NCBI GenBank assembly: GCA_016839425.1
Contig: JAEOUI010000002.1
Location: 1-22,335, forward strand
Source: Promethearchaeota archaeon
Lineage (GTDB): Archaea > Asgardarchaeota > Lokiarchaeia > Sigynarchaeales > SOKP01
Direction of reading: 5' to 3'
DNA: 22,335 nt
Shown here piece after piece: positions 14,925 to 22,335 of the stretch (its first letter is position 1; each line of letters opens with the position of its first letter). Under the pieces are notes generated by a model, which saw only the letters and a list, made by a program, of their open reading frames with translations, was not told the origin of the DNA and searched no databases. The position numbers and the translations under genes are program-made.

Positions 14925-15956
14925 CTAATAAGATGTTGTTTTTTTCTTCTGTTTGAATATGAGTATTTGAAAGATACCAATTATTAATGTCATTATCATA
15001 AAATAGATAAAAAGTCCTATTGCTTGAGTTCTGACTTGCTCAAAATAGGCTTGTGGATTTGAAATAACTATGGTTGCTAGCCGGATGTTGATGATCTGTA
15101 CTAACATTTTCATTAATATGAAAAAGACTGCGATGGTGTCTGCTCTTATGATCTTAATGCGATCGTGGAAATAATCAACTCTATCAGAGATCGAACCAAT
15201 AATATAAATGAATAATAGTAAATCAATTAGAAATGCAAATACATCGTAAACCGCATTGTTTAAATACTTGAATTCGGCCCAAATGCTTAAAATAATAAAC
15301 GATACATATAACACGACAAAAAGATAGAATAAGGGTATGTATGCGGCAAATTTCTGAAATATTATGAGCGTAATGAGGACAATTACTAAAAGTATTAACA
15401 GGACCCATACAACGATTTCAAAAATCCATTGAATCATTACTATAAAGCCTGGATGAGCAGGCGGAGAAATTCGTAACAGTAACCTTACGGAAAAGTAAAT
15501 GAGGATAATAGTTAAGACTAAAAAAGCAAAAAATTCAATTGTTCTAAAAACTTTGGGATTTTTAGTTTTGTAAAAAGCACGATCGACCTTTGTTGATGTA
15601 TCCATACAAAACTTGAACGCAAAAAAAGCAGTTATCATTTGATTTGCAAAGAAACAAAACAAGTACAAATAATCTACATAATTTCCAAGGAAATAAGCGA
15701 GAGGAAATACGAGTATAAGAGCGATGATGATTGCCACTACACCTATCTTTTCGATCGGTGCAAAAATAGAAAAGATTAATATTATGAATGTGAATGCCGC
15801 TAAAAATCCATTAAAGACAAGAATATAATTTCCAATGTTCAATTGTGGATTCGAATAAGAAATGAAATATAAGATCCAAGAAATAATGAAAGCGACAAAT
15901 ACAACAACTAATAAAGGTTTTTTAAATAGGCTCTTATAGCCGTTTACGACTCTCAT
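14925..15956 (-). CDS. Multi-pass membrane protein, about ten transmembrane helices
   Basis: I do not recognise a family. The 343-aa chain is almost wholly hydrophobic helices, with likely membrane spans near 15-33, 45-65, 72-90, 95-115, 140-162, 174-200, 207-227, 235-256, 275-300 and 315-335. Short charged loops include RAFYKTKNPKVFR (about 126-140) and DRVDYFHDRIKIIRAD (about 258-275); the basic C-terminal tail reads KQKKKTTSY. No metal-binding or transporter signature is obvious. It sits 42 bases downstream of the alpha/beta hydrolase and 112 bases upstream of the GTPase on the same strand, so it may be a membrane partner of either. Asgard genomes carry many such lineage-specific proteins. 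Confidence 0.75.
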   Translation of the reverse strand: MRVVNGYKSLFKKPLLVVVFVAFIISWILYFISYSNPQLNIGNYILVFNGFLAAFTFIILIFSIFAPIEKIGVVAIIIALILVFPLAYFLGNYVDYLYLFCFFANQMITAFFAFKFCMDTSTKVDRAFYKTKNPKVFRTIEFFAFLVLTIILIYFSVRLLLRISPPAHPGFIVMIQWIFEIVVWVLLILLVIVLITLIIFQKFAAYIPLFYLFVVLYVSFIILSIWAEFKYLNNAVYDVFAFLIDLLLFIYIIGSISDRVDYFHDRIKIIRADTIAVFFILMKMLVQIINIRLATIVISNPQAYFEQVRTQAIGLFIYFMIMTLIIGIFQILIFKQKKKTTSY

Positions 15957-15998
15957 ATGATATCCCTTCTATTATTTTAGTTTATATTTAATTTAAAC

Positions 15999-16778
15999 TT
16001 ATTTAAATTTTTGAATAAATTTCTTTAAAGGGGGATAATATTCGTTTTCAAACATTGCAATATCATTATGTCCAGCACCTTCAATAAGAATTATTTCTTT
16101 AAAGATGGATTCTGGTATTGAATTATATATAATGCTGGCTTGTTCGGGAGGAACGATCCAATCGGAAGTTCCGTGTATTATCAATGTAGGTGTTTTGAAT
16201 CTTTTTATACGAGTGTCGTTCGAATATGGGATCAGAGATTCAGGAGTTAAAGAGGGATCGTTTATGGCAAAAAGACCAGTCATCATCTTATAAAGACTCC
16301 CAAAACCGCTTTCGAAAATCATTCCTTTCAACCGTTTTGGATTATGACTACCAATTTCAGATGCACATGTACTTCCTAAGGACCTTCCTTTAACGAATAA
16401 AGAATCCTTCATTTTATTAACATTCATCCATTCTTCAAACTGGAGATAGATAGGATACGCATCTTCAATGAGACTGCTATAAGTTGGTTCCCCAGAACTA
16501 AAACCATAACCCCTAAAATCCATAACGGCTAAATTAATTCCACATTCGAAATAATTAGAAGCGAAATATTGATAGTCTGCAGCTATTTCACCGTTACCGT
16601 GGAACATTAAGATTGTAGGAAGGTCAGGGTTGTTAATAAAACAAAAACCCCCAATGTTAATCTTGTCTTTTATTTGAAAATCGAGGACTTTAATATTCGG
16701 AATTGTTTCAGAGGGTTTTTTTATTTTTCTTGGGTAGAATACAGCATTGGATATGCGTTTATCATCAATATTCATCAT
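15999..16778 (-). CDS. Alpha/beta hydrolase (serine esterase/peptidase-like)
   Basis: This 259-aa protein has the alpha/beta hydrolase fold of the BEM46/FrsA-like cytosolic type. The oxyanion segment is HGNGE (60-64), DFRGYGFSSGEP (87-98) follows, and the catalytic triad is Ser133 in KGRSLGS, Asp206 in IHGTSDWIVPPEQ and His237 in GAGHND. No signal peptide or membrane helix is present, so it is probably cytoplasmic. The start has two adjacent ATG codons (16778 and 16775); either gives the same protein apart from one Met. It is the first gene of a minus-strand run that continues to the membrane protein. The substrate cannot be told from the sequence; esterase or acylpeptidase activity is likely. 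Confidence 0.9.
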   Translation of the reverse strand: MMNIDDKRISNAVFYPRKIKKPSETIPNIKVLDFQIKDKINIGGFCFINNPDLPTILMFHGNGEIAADYQYFASNYFECGINLAVMDFRGYGFSSGEPTYSSLIEDAYPIYLQFEEWMNVNKMKDSLFVKGRSLGSTCASEIGSHNPKRLKGMIFESGFGSLYKMMTGLFAINDPSLTPESLIPYSNDTRIKRFKTPTLIIHGTSDWIVPPEQASIIYNSIPESIFKEIILIEGAGHNDIAMFENEYYPPLKKFIQKFK

Positions 16779-17089
16779 TTAGACGCTCTTATAATTAAAT
16801 ATTCCATTAGAAGAATAATTTATCTTAAAATATAGATTATAAAATAAAAATCAAATAAAAAAAACTTATAGATTTTAAAAACAACTTTTTTTTACTTCTA
16901 AATAAATATAAACGAAATTATTGAATTTTACTCAAGTAAATTAATTTATTTCGTATTAAAATATTTAAATTAGTTAACTTTGTTAAGATAATTCACGAAT
17001 TGAATTATAACGAAAATAAACTTTATATTCTTTTTTACTTTTTTTTTTTCATCGTTCTTCTGAATTTATTATACTTTTAGGATAAACGC
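16779..17089. promoter_or_regulatory. Divergent intergenic region, AT-rich
   Basis: A gap of 311 bases separates the hydrolase operon (minus) from the GH57 operon (plus). It contains TATA-like sequences (AATATTTAAATT near 16960, CTTTATATTC near 17020), a short palindrome TTTACT-CA-AGTAAA at 16927-16940 that might be an operator, a long T run at 17038-17049, and the ribosome site AGGAT at 17079-17083, 6 bases before the GH57 start. No reading frame or RNA gene was recognised. Confidence 0.4.
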
Positions 17090-19636
17090 ATGAAACCTAC
17101 ATCAGAGTCCAATGAAAAATTGGTGAATGTTTGTTTCGTGTCTCACTTTCATCAACCATATTGGCAACCAAAAAAGATTTGGAATAAAATAAAAGAAAAA
17201 TCATATATTCCATGGTTAAATCTTCTGGAAGAAATGGTGAACCAAGATGAATTTTTCATAAATATACATTTTTCAGGACCTTTTATCGTGCAAATGGCTT
17301 ATCAAGATAATTATTACATTGAGACCATGAGAGATTTGATATCAACTAACAAGTTAAATCTCGTGTTGGGATTTGTTGATGAGGCATTTATTCAATTGTC
17401 TTCTCGAACTGATGATATATATTATCAACTTAAACAATATCTAAAATTATCGCAAGAAGTTTTTGGTGCAAATATTTCCCAATTTTGTGGTGTACATATC
17501 GTTGAAAGAGAAGCAAATGAAAGATTATTGTACGATCTTGCTCAAGCTTGTCAAATATTAGGAATACTCCCTTTAATTTATTTGGATTACGAATCATTTT
17601 TTGAATCAAAACCGGTAAACCCAGGAGATAGGAAAGACTTATTGAAAAAATATTTTCATACCGCTGACATAGTTCATAAAACAACCATACCTTTCTTTCC
17701 TAAAGAAGCATTTAATTTTATCTTACGAGACGAGATAGGAGGACGCGAATTATTCATAATTCCTTTTCACAGCCAATATAGATATCATCTCCTCAAGAGA
17801 AGAAAATCAAAACAAGAAGATAAAATAATAACACCTGAAGATTTTTTAAATATATTACTCAATGAAAAGAAAAAGATTTTAGATTTCTGTCAAAAATTTG
17901 ATACTCATAAGGAACCTTTAATATTGCTTTTTAGCGACGCCGAACGATTAGGTGGGTGGAGTGGCGAACCCGAAGAAGATGTAAAGTGGTTAAAAAAATT
18001 ATTTTATCTAATAATAGAAAGCAAGGAATTCAAGCTTGGTTCTTTACAAGATTATTTTAAAAAACAAGGCTTTTTGGATACATACCCATGCAAGACCAGC
18101 ACATCATATCCCGAATTTAATAATTGGACGGGGCATCGAGGGATTAGAGGCATTACATTTGCAGATCCAAAATTACGAAAATTGCACGGTAGAACCACAC
18201 AAATCGAAAAATTTCAAGATATTATTGAGAAATTAATCATTGAAAAAACAATTAACAACGATATAGCAGGCATAAATATAAAGAATATCGTTTTAGAAGC
18301 TCAAAATAGGTATGAGATCGTAAAAAGATTAACAAAAAGCTTGAGTAACATCAATATAGAGAAGCTTTATGGTTATATGAACCGATTTAGAAATATATCT
18401 TATATAGAAGATGGAAAATGGGCCGTAAGACACCCATTTTTTGGTAATCAACCCCATCTTAATCAAATGTCACTTACTTATTTAGATTTAGCAGAATGTA
18501 TTGGTCTACGGATTTTAAATCAGTTGAATTCTGTTTATAATTTAAAAAGCATTGAAATCCTTGACTGGTATCAGAACGGGTTTTCAGAAATCATCATTCG
18601 CAATTTATATCAGAATGTTGTCATAAGCCGAAAAGGAGCTCAAATTATTTTCCACCAAATAAGATCTCGGAGTTTAGTAGAAAACTCTGACGATGATTTA
18701 ATAGATATCCTAAAAAAATCCTACGATGGTTCATTTTTGGAAAAGGATTTTGAAAACTTAACTACAAATATATGCATTACCGAACCAGATTCATTATTAA
18801 ATATTCATTTATGCCATAATAATTCAAGAAAAGAGAATTGTAGAAATAGTGGAAGATTAGCCATTTACTTGGAAAATTGTACAGAATTTATCAAGATTCA
18901 CGATTTTTCAGAAGAAATTTTTGAGCTTGAGGAAGAAATTAACATGAAAATTCCTCGTGTATCAATAAAGACTAAAAAAAATCTTGAAGAAGAGGGAGTA
19001 ATTCTTGAAATTAAAAAGAAATTTTCTTTAGATCAGAATAAATTAGAAATCGACCTCGAAATTAATTTCGATAAGGAAGGACAAATACTTAATAAATTAA
19101 TCATCGCCCCTGAATTTGTTTTTACTTTATTACCTTCTGATGGTATTAATTTTCACCCTCATTTATTCATTGAATTCTTAAAAAATAATTCCATAATTTC
19201 TAAAATTGATTACGAAATTGAAACCTCTTCTTTTGAATTATCTGATAGCCAACTCAAGCAAAAAGATTTTGACAAGAAACAATTTCGCGATGATCAATTT
19301 AACGAAATTAAAATCATTCCTAAAACAGTATTAGAGAATAAAAACGAGCGATATCCATGGATTTCCTTGAAACTCGACAATGATTGCGTGAAAAATATGA
19401 AAAAAATACAAATCTTTCCAGCCATTAAGGAATTTTATAAAAATGTTTTTCCAGAAGAATGTTCTCTCTTGAGTTATCACACGAGTGGGATAAGAATAAT
19501 TCCTTTTATAAAACTTCGAAATCAAAAAAAGCAGAATTTTCATTTTGTCGTAGAATACGATATCGACAACGATTATGGAAATATTCACGAAAATTCCGGT
19601 ATTATTAATTTAATCAAAGTTACAAAAAGAAAATGA
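17090..19636 (+). CDS. Glycoside hydrolase family 57 protein (4-alpha-glucanotransferase/alpha-amylase-like)
   Basis: GH57 enzymes cut or transfer alpha-1,4-glucans. In this 848-aa protein the GH57 core covers about residues 10-330: HFHQP (19-23), GFVDEAFIQL (94-103), the nucleophile Glu139 in GVHIVERE, and acid/base Asp283 in FSDAERLGGW, which corresponds to DDGEKFGVW of the Thermococcus litoralis glucanotransferase. SYPEFNNW (339-346) and KLHGRT fit the following helical domain (DUF1925). Residues from about 420 to the end form a large beta-rich part like DUF1926. The length and domain order match the glucanotransferase branch, not the branching enzymes. No signal peptide is seen, so it is intracellular. 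The last codons overlap the methyltransferase gene. The exact activity is inferred. Confidence 0.86.
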   Translation: MKPTSESNEKLVNVCFVSHFHQPYWQPKKIWNKIKEKSYIPWLNLLEEMVNQDEFFINIHFSGPFIVQMAYQDNYYIETMRDLISTNKLNLVLGFVDEAFIQLSSRTDDIYYQLKQYLKLSQEVFGANISQFCGVHIVEREANERLLYDLAQACQILGILPLIYLDYESFFESKPVNPGDRKDLLKKYFHTADIVHKTTIPFFPKEAFNFILRDEIGGRELFIIPFHSQYRYHLLKRRKSKQEDKIITPEDFLNILLNEKKKILDFCQKFDTHKEPLILLFSDAERLGGWSGEPEEDVKWLKKLFYLIIESKEFKLGSLQDYFKKQGFLDTYPCKTSTSYPEFNNWTGHRGIRGITFADPKLRKLHGRTTQIEKFQDIIEKLIIEKTINNDIAGINIKNIVLEAQNRYEIVKRLTKSLSNINIEKLYGYMNRFRNISYIEDGKWAVRHPFFGNQPHLNQMSLTYLDLAECIGLRILNQLNSVYNLKSIEILDWYQNGFSEIIIRNLYQNVVISRKGAQIIFHQIRSRSLVENSDDDLIDILKKSYDGSFLEKDFENLTTNICITEPDSLLNIHLCHNNSRKENCRNSGRLAIYLENCTEFIKIHDFSEEIFELEEEINMKIPRVSIKTKKNLEEEGVILEIKKKFSLDQNKLEIDLEINFDKEGQILNKLIIAPEFVFTLLPSDGINFHPHLFIEFLKNNSIISKIDYEIETSSFELSDSQLKQKDFDKKQFRDDQFNEIKIIPKTVLENKNERYPWISLKLDNDCVKNMKKIQIFPAIKEFYKNVFPEECSLLSYHTSGIRIIPFIKLRNQKKQNFHFVVEYDIDNDYGNIHENSGIINLIKVTKRK

Positions 19637-20847
19637 AATTGATCAAGGATTTTTTTACATATTATTACGATAAATTACCACCTAATTTGCTAAATCGTTT
19701 TATTGATATTTTAAATACAGAAAAAACAAAATTAATTCAAGATACTATTAGTCTTATTGAAAACCATCAAGTTTTAAATTCGAGAAAAGTTATTAATTTT
19801 TTTTCATTGATTTACGAAATTCGTCGAGATTATCCAAAATATTCAATAAATTTTAATGATCCAACAAATATATGTTTTGAATTTTTCTTAGAATATTTTA
19901 TTGAATCCATTCCTATCCATTCTAATGAAATAAAAATAAAACATACTAAATTTGATAATTTCAAGAATTCAACTAAGGATTTAGGTTTTTTTCGAAAAAT
20001 AATAAGAGAAGAAACAGATGGAAAATCTCTTGCAGATTATTATAAATTATCAGCCTTGCAAAATTTTTCATCGGGGGGAGAGAATACTTTATTGGAATTT
20101 TTTCCATTAATTGATCAGAAACATGGTAAAGTTCTTGATGTAGGATGCGGTTCGGGACTAGCTGCTTGCCTTTTAAGTCAAAGGAATTCGGTCACGGCAA
20201 TTGATACTTCTCCAGTGCAAATTAAAAAAGCGGAAATCTTATACGAGTGCTTAGTTGAGAATACAATTAATAATAATTTATTACTTTCGCTTATTAAAAA
20301 AGAACTTGAAATTGTTGATATAAATTTTGATAAATCCTTCTTAACTATTAAGGAAGGGCAAAAACCAAGTTTTCAAATTTTCGATATATCAAGTAAACAC
20401 TTACCAGATAATACATACGATTTCGTTTTATGTATGGATGTATTGGAACATTTAAAAAATCCAAAAGATATATTATTAAAGTTAATAAATTCTGTAAAAA
20501 GAAATGGAAAAATAGCATTAACGCTTCAGACCTTGGGTACAGCAATTAGTCAAGAGATATCAGAACAAATTAACAACACTTCCTTTCCAATAATGATGCA
20601 TATAAATGCATTCAACATATTTGATTTAAAAGAAATTATAAAAAACGAGAATTGTATAGTTAATTCTATTAAATATTATAATCCAAGTCCCATTATCGAT
20701 ATAATAAATAATTTATCTAGATTTGACAAAGAACCAAATTTGAAATTAAAATTTGAGCAAATGGTTGAATATTTTATTGATTTAAATATAGAATTTATAA
20801 ACGAATTAAATTCTAGGCAAGTGTTCGTAATCTTGAAAAAGAAATAG
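19633..20847 (+). CDS. Class I SAM-dependent methyltransferase (UbiG-like fold) with an N-terminal extension
   Basis: The 404-aa protein has a class I methyltransferase core: motif I VLDVGCGSGLAA (167-178), the acidic end of strand 2 at Asp191 (AIDTSP), DISSKHLPDNTYDFVLCMDV (251-270) followed by LEHLKNP, and a later SVKRNGKIALTLQT strand. About 45 residues between strand 2 and the aspartate motif form an extra insertion. The N-terminal 130 residues are mostly helical and unassigned; LADYYKLSALQNF just before the core may bind the substrate. The ATG overlaps the stop of the GH57 gene (ATGA), so the pair is coupled. An O-methyltransferase acting on a sugar, lipid or small acceptor is plausible from the neighbour, not from sequence alone. 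Confidence 0.87.
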   Translation: MKLIKDFFTYYYDKLPPNLLNRFIDILNTEKTKLIQDTISLIENHQVLNSRKVINFFSLIYEIRRDYPKYSINFNDPTNICFEFFLEYFIESIPIHSNEIKIKHTKFDNFKNSTKDLGFFRKIIREETDGKSLADYYKLSALQNFSSGGENTLLEFFPLIDQKHGKVLDVGCGSGLAACLLSQRNSVTAIDTSPVQIKKAEILYECLVENTINNNLLLSLIKKELEIVDINFDKSFLTIKEGQKPSFQIFDISSKHLPDNTYDFVLCMDVLEHLKNPKDILLKLINSVKRNGKIALTLQTLGTAISQEISEQINNTSFPIMMHINAFNIFDLKEIIKNENCIVNSIKYYNPSPIIDIINNLSRFDKEPNLKLKFEQMVEYFIDLNIEFINELNSRQVFVILKKK

Positions 20848-20881
20848 AAACATCCAAGATTTATCTTTAATTTTATTTAGT

Positions 20882-21556
20882 TTAGCGACAAATGTCGTAA
20901 AGTTCTTGATAAATATCGGTTAATCTTGAAAGAATTCTTTGGTCATTTTGATTTATAGCATGTTGAATATAGGCGGGCAAACCCGAGGGATCTTTCATCC
21001 ATTGAAGAAAATCTCGTACATCAGCCTCAATTACAGAATCTACCCGCGAAACTAAAGATGTATACCCCCCTGAAATATTGAAATTAGAGTTAGAAGAATA
21101 ATTCACGTTTTTTGCCGAACTTGTTGTTTCTTGAATGCCAATTTCAGGTTCCAATGATGGCCCAAAGGACTTATCTTGGATCTTAGCTGCTGCTCGAGCG
21201 ACAAATGGATATGCGTAATGAAACCATCCTTTAGCCTTGGGTTTCACATGTGCTAACACATAGATTGAACTATCTGGCGTTGTTGCACCAATGAGATGCC
21301 CTTTCGATCCTTTCTTATTATCAGTTGCAATGAATCGTTCGGGAGCGCATTGAAGGATGGAGTATCGATTGCCACCAACCTCCACGAACATTCCTCTACC
21401 ACTTTGCCATGTTGCAATCACTTTTTTCATATCGCGAGCGACATCAAACTTTTTAGTGTTAAATAAGCATTTTCCGTTTGATTTAACGATTATGACCTCG
21501 TCAGCATCAGTATAACTTTTTTGAAGCTTACTTACAACCGATTTATAATTTGACAT
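20882..21556 (-). CDS. Roadblock/LC7-like domain protein with a C-terminal helical tail
   Basis: Residues 1-120 of this 224-aa protein look like a roadblock/LC7 (MglB-like) domain: an N-terminal helix (VVSKLQKSYTDADEVIIVKS), then beta strands, FVEVGGNRYSILQCAPERF, a DNKKGSKGHLIGA turn, YVLAHVKPKAKG, and a second long helix (FVARAAAKIQD). Such domains dimerise and control small GTPases. A Ser/Asn-rich linker (143-165; ETTSSAKNVNYSSNSNFN) leads to a helical module of about 55 residues (VDSVIEADVRDFLQWMKDPS, then PAYIQHAINQNDQRILSRLT). The tail has no assigned family. A TATA-like box at 21621-21630 lies about 70 bases upstream. It is not adjacent to the GTPase gene of this window; the family assignment is moderate. 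Confidence 0.6.
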   Translation of the reverse strand: MSNYKSVVSKLQKSYTDADEVIIVKSNGKCLFNTKKFDVARDMKKVIATWQSGRGMFVEVGGNRYSILQCAPERFIATDNKKGSKGHLIGATTPDSSIYVLAHVKPKAKGWFHYAYPFVARAAAKIQDKSFGPSLEPEIGIQETTSSAKNVNYSSNSNFNISGGYTSLVSRVDSVIEADVRDFLQWMKDPSGLPAYIQHAINQNDQRILSRLTDIYQELYDICR

Positions 21557-21852
21557 TTCATAAACCCTTTTTAACTGAAATAAAAAACATTGATTCTGAT
21601 ATTTATTCTTATACCATAAAGATTTAAATACATATCCCTTTTTTCAGAAGAAAAAAATTACAAAAAGAATTACATTAAAATAATTCACATCTTCAAAATT
21701 GGAACACCTACTTATCAATCAAAGGTTTAAGCAAAAAAGTAAATATTTTTGATTTACAAGTGGTTTTAGCAACACATTATTGGAGATATTTCCATATTAT
21801 AATCCAATAATTAAGCCTTTATTATCGAAAATTAAACTGTTTTATTATAAAA
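21557..21852 (-). promoter_or_regulatory. Promoter of the roadblock-like gene and an inverted repeat
   Basis: In this 296-base gap the minus-strand TATTTAAATC (21621-21630) would drive the roadblock-like gene. TTATTGGA (21777-21784) and TCCAATAA (21803-21810) form an 8-base inverted repeat about 45 bases after the acyltransferase stop, possibly a processing or termination hairpin. No reading frame or RNA gene was recognised. Confidence 0.4.
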
Positions 21853-22335
21853 TTAATTTTTCTCTAATCTTTGATATTTTTCAGTATCGAATATAATTTT
21901 CTTATTTTCGTCAACTAATCTTCTAATTGGTGGTTTTTTACTCTCATCAATAACCTTTTGTGCTTGCCTTCTAGCTTCTTCAAGAATTTTCAAATTAATA
22001 TAAGTTTGAGTTCGCTTATATTTTTTTGCTGGCTTTCCTACATATATCCAATCGGGTTCTAGGACTTGTCCCACATAAGTCGTGGCCCATACACCAAGCG
22101 TGGAGCTATGACCAATAATAGTTCCTGGTGCAATGACCGAATTACCTCCTAGAACGACATGATCTCCAATAATCACCTTTTTTATCAATAAATAATCTTC
22201 GTTATTAATCCTAACGATCATACTAGATAGAACAGCAGCTCCTTGACCTATCATTATGTTTCTTCCATATTCAATGAATTCCGTATCGCTCCAACCATCA
22301 AACATTGTTGATTTGAAATCAGCAGTCATCGTACG
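21853..22335 (-). CDS. Hexapeptide-repeat acyltransferase, C-terminal part (5' end outside window)
   Basis: The visible part has left-handed beta-helix repeats (IKKVIIGDHVVLGGNSVIAP, GTIIGHSSTLGVWATTYVG) with bulky-small-x-small-x-x spacing, ending in VGKPAKKYK, the usual exit of this acyltransferase fold. A basic helical tail (about 50 residues: LKILEEARRQAQKVIDESKK) closes the chain. The frame is open through to the right edge. The Met at 22329 is in the middle of a domain: DTEFIEYGRNIMIGQGAAV resembles the inside of beta-helix proteins linked to long acyltransferases or NRPS-terminal Pls-type proteins. The gene is therefore partial at its N-terminus. The acceptor and donor are unknown. Confidence 0.82.
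   Translation of the reverse strand, partial: RTMTADFKSTMFDGWSDTEFIEYGRNIMIGQGAAVLSSMIVRINNEDYLLIKKVIIGDHVVLGGNSVIAPGTIIGHSSTLGVWATTYVGQVLEPDWIYVGKPAKKYKRTQTYINLKILEEARRQAQKVIDESKKPPIRRLVDENKKIIFDTEKYQRLEKN

Noticed and set aside
16779..17089. Small RNA or attachment site in the AT-rich gap with long T run
   Set aside because: Only promoter-like and T-rich sequence was seen, with no stable stem or direct repeat pair of useful length.
1..22335. CRISPR array, insertion sequence or prophage
   Set aside because: No regularly spaced repeats, transposase, integrase or phage structural gene was found in any frame.

Overview
This AT-rich window (roughly 30% G+C by eye) most likely comes from an Asgard archaeon of the Lokiarchaeia type. 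The signs are an Arf-like small GTPase overlapping a longin-like/winged-helix protein, a separate roadblock-like protein, a formylmethanofuran dehydrogenase (Fwd) cluster, a TrmB-like protein, a GH57 glucan enzyme, and a secreted protein full of N-glycosylation sequons with a C-terminal membrane tail. Promoters look archaeal (TATA-like boxes, several apparently leaderless starts) and gene ends have oligo-T tracts. No rRNA, tRNA, IS element or CRISPR array was seen. The taxonomic call is inference from gene content.

Layout. 47-3873 (minus): an operon for an Fe-S protein, FwdB, FwdD and FwdA. 4145-4996 (plus): an Mrp/NBP35 ATPase, divergent from it. 5073-6230 (minus): a DUF89 protein and a 49-residue protein. 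6336-10470 (plus): a thiolase and a 929-residue TrmB-like protein with C-terminal repeats. 10558-11270 (plus): two small, apparently leaderless genes, the second looking like a truncated 'DPCY...GVDSGQAG' protein, followed by 565 bases without a convincing gene. 11836-13692 (plus): a secreted serine hydrolase. 13722-16778 (minus): alpha/beta hydrolase, multi-pass membrane protein, Arf-like GTPase, longin-like/wHTH protein. 17090-20847 (plus): a GH57 enzyme overlapping a methyltransferase by 4 bases. 20882-21556 (minus): a roadblock-like protein. 21853 to the right edge (minus): the C-terminal part of a hexapeptide acyltransferase.

Most interesting point. The Fwd set keeps its cofactor scaffold: four N-terminal Cys of FwdB, the metal-binding Cys, and the His and Lys metal ligands of FwdA. 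It seems to lack residues used in catalysis at both active sites. In FwdB the His after the metal-binding Cys is Gln116 and the Arg of the usual MRGHYN motif is Ser292. In FwdA the Asp of the usual TDHPN motif is Asn370. The codons were read directly; the comparison with the canonical family is from memory. This could be a repurposed or catalytically altered Fwd-like complex. Other leads are the GTPase/longin-wHTH pair, the GH57/methyltransferase pair (like the mycobacterial methylglucose polysaccharide locus), and the TrmB-like repeat protein.
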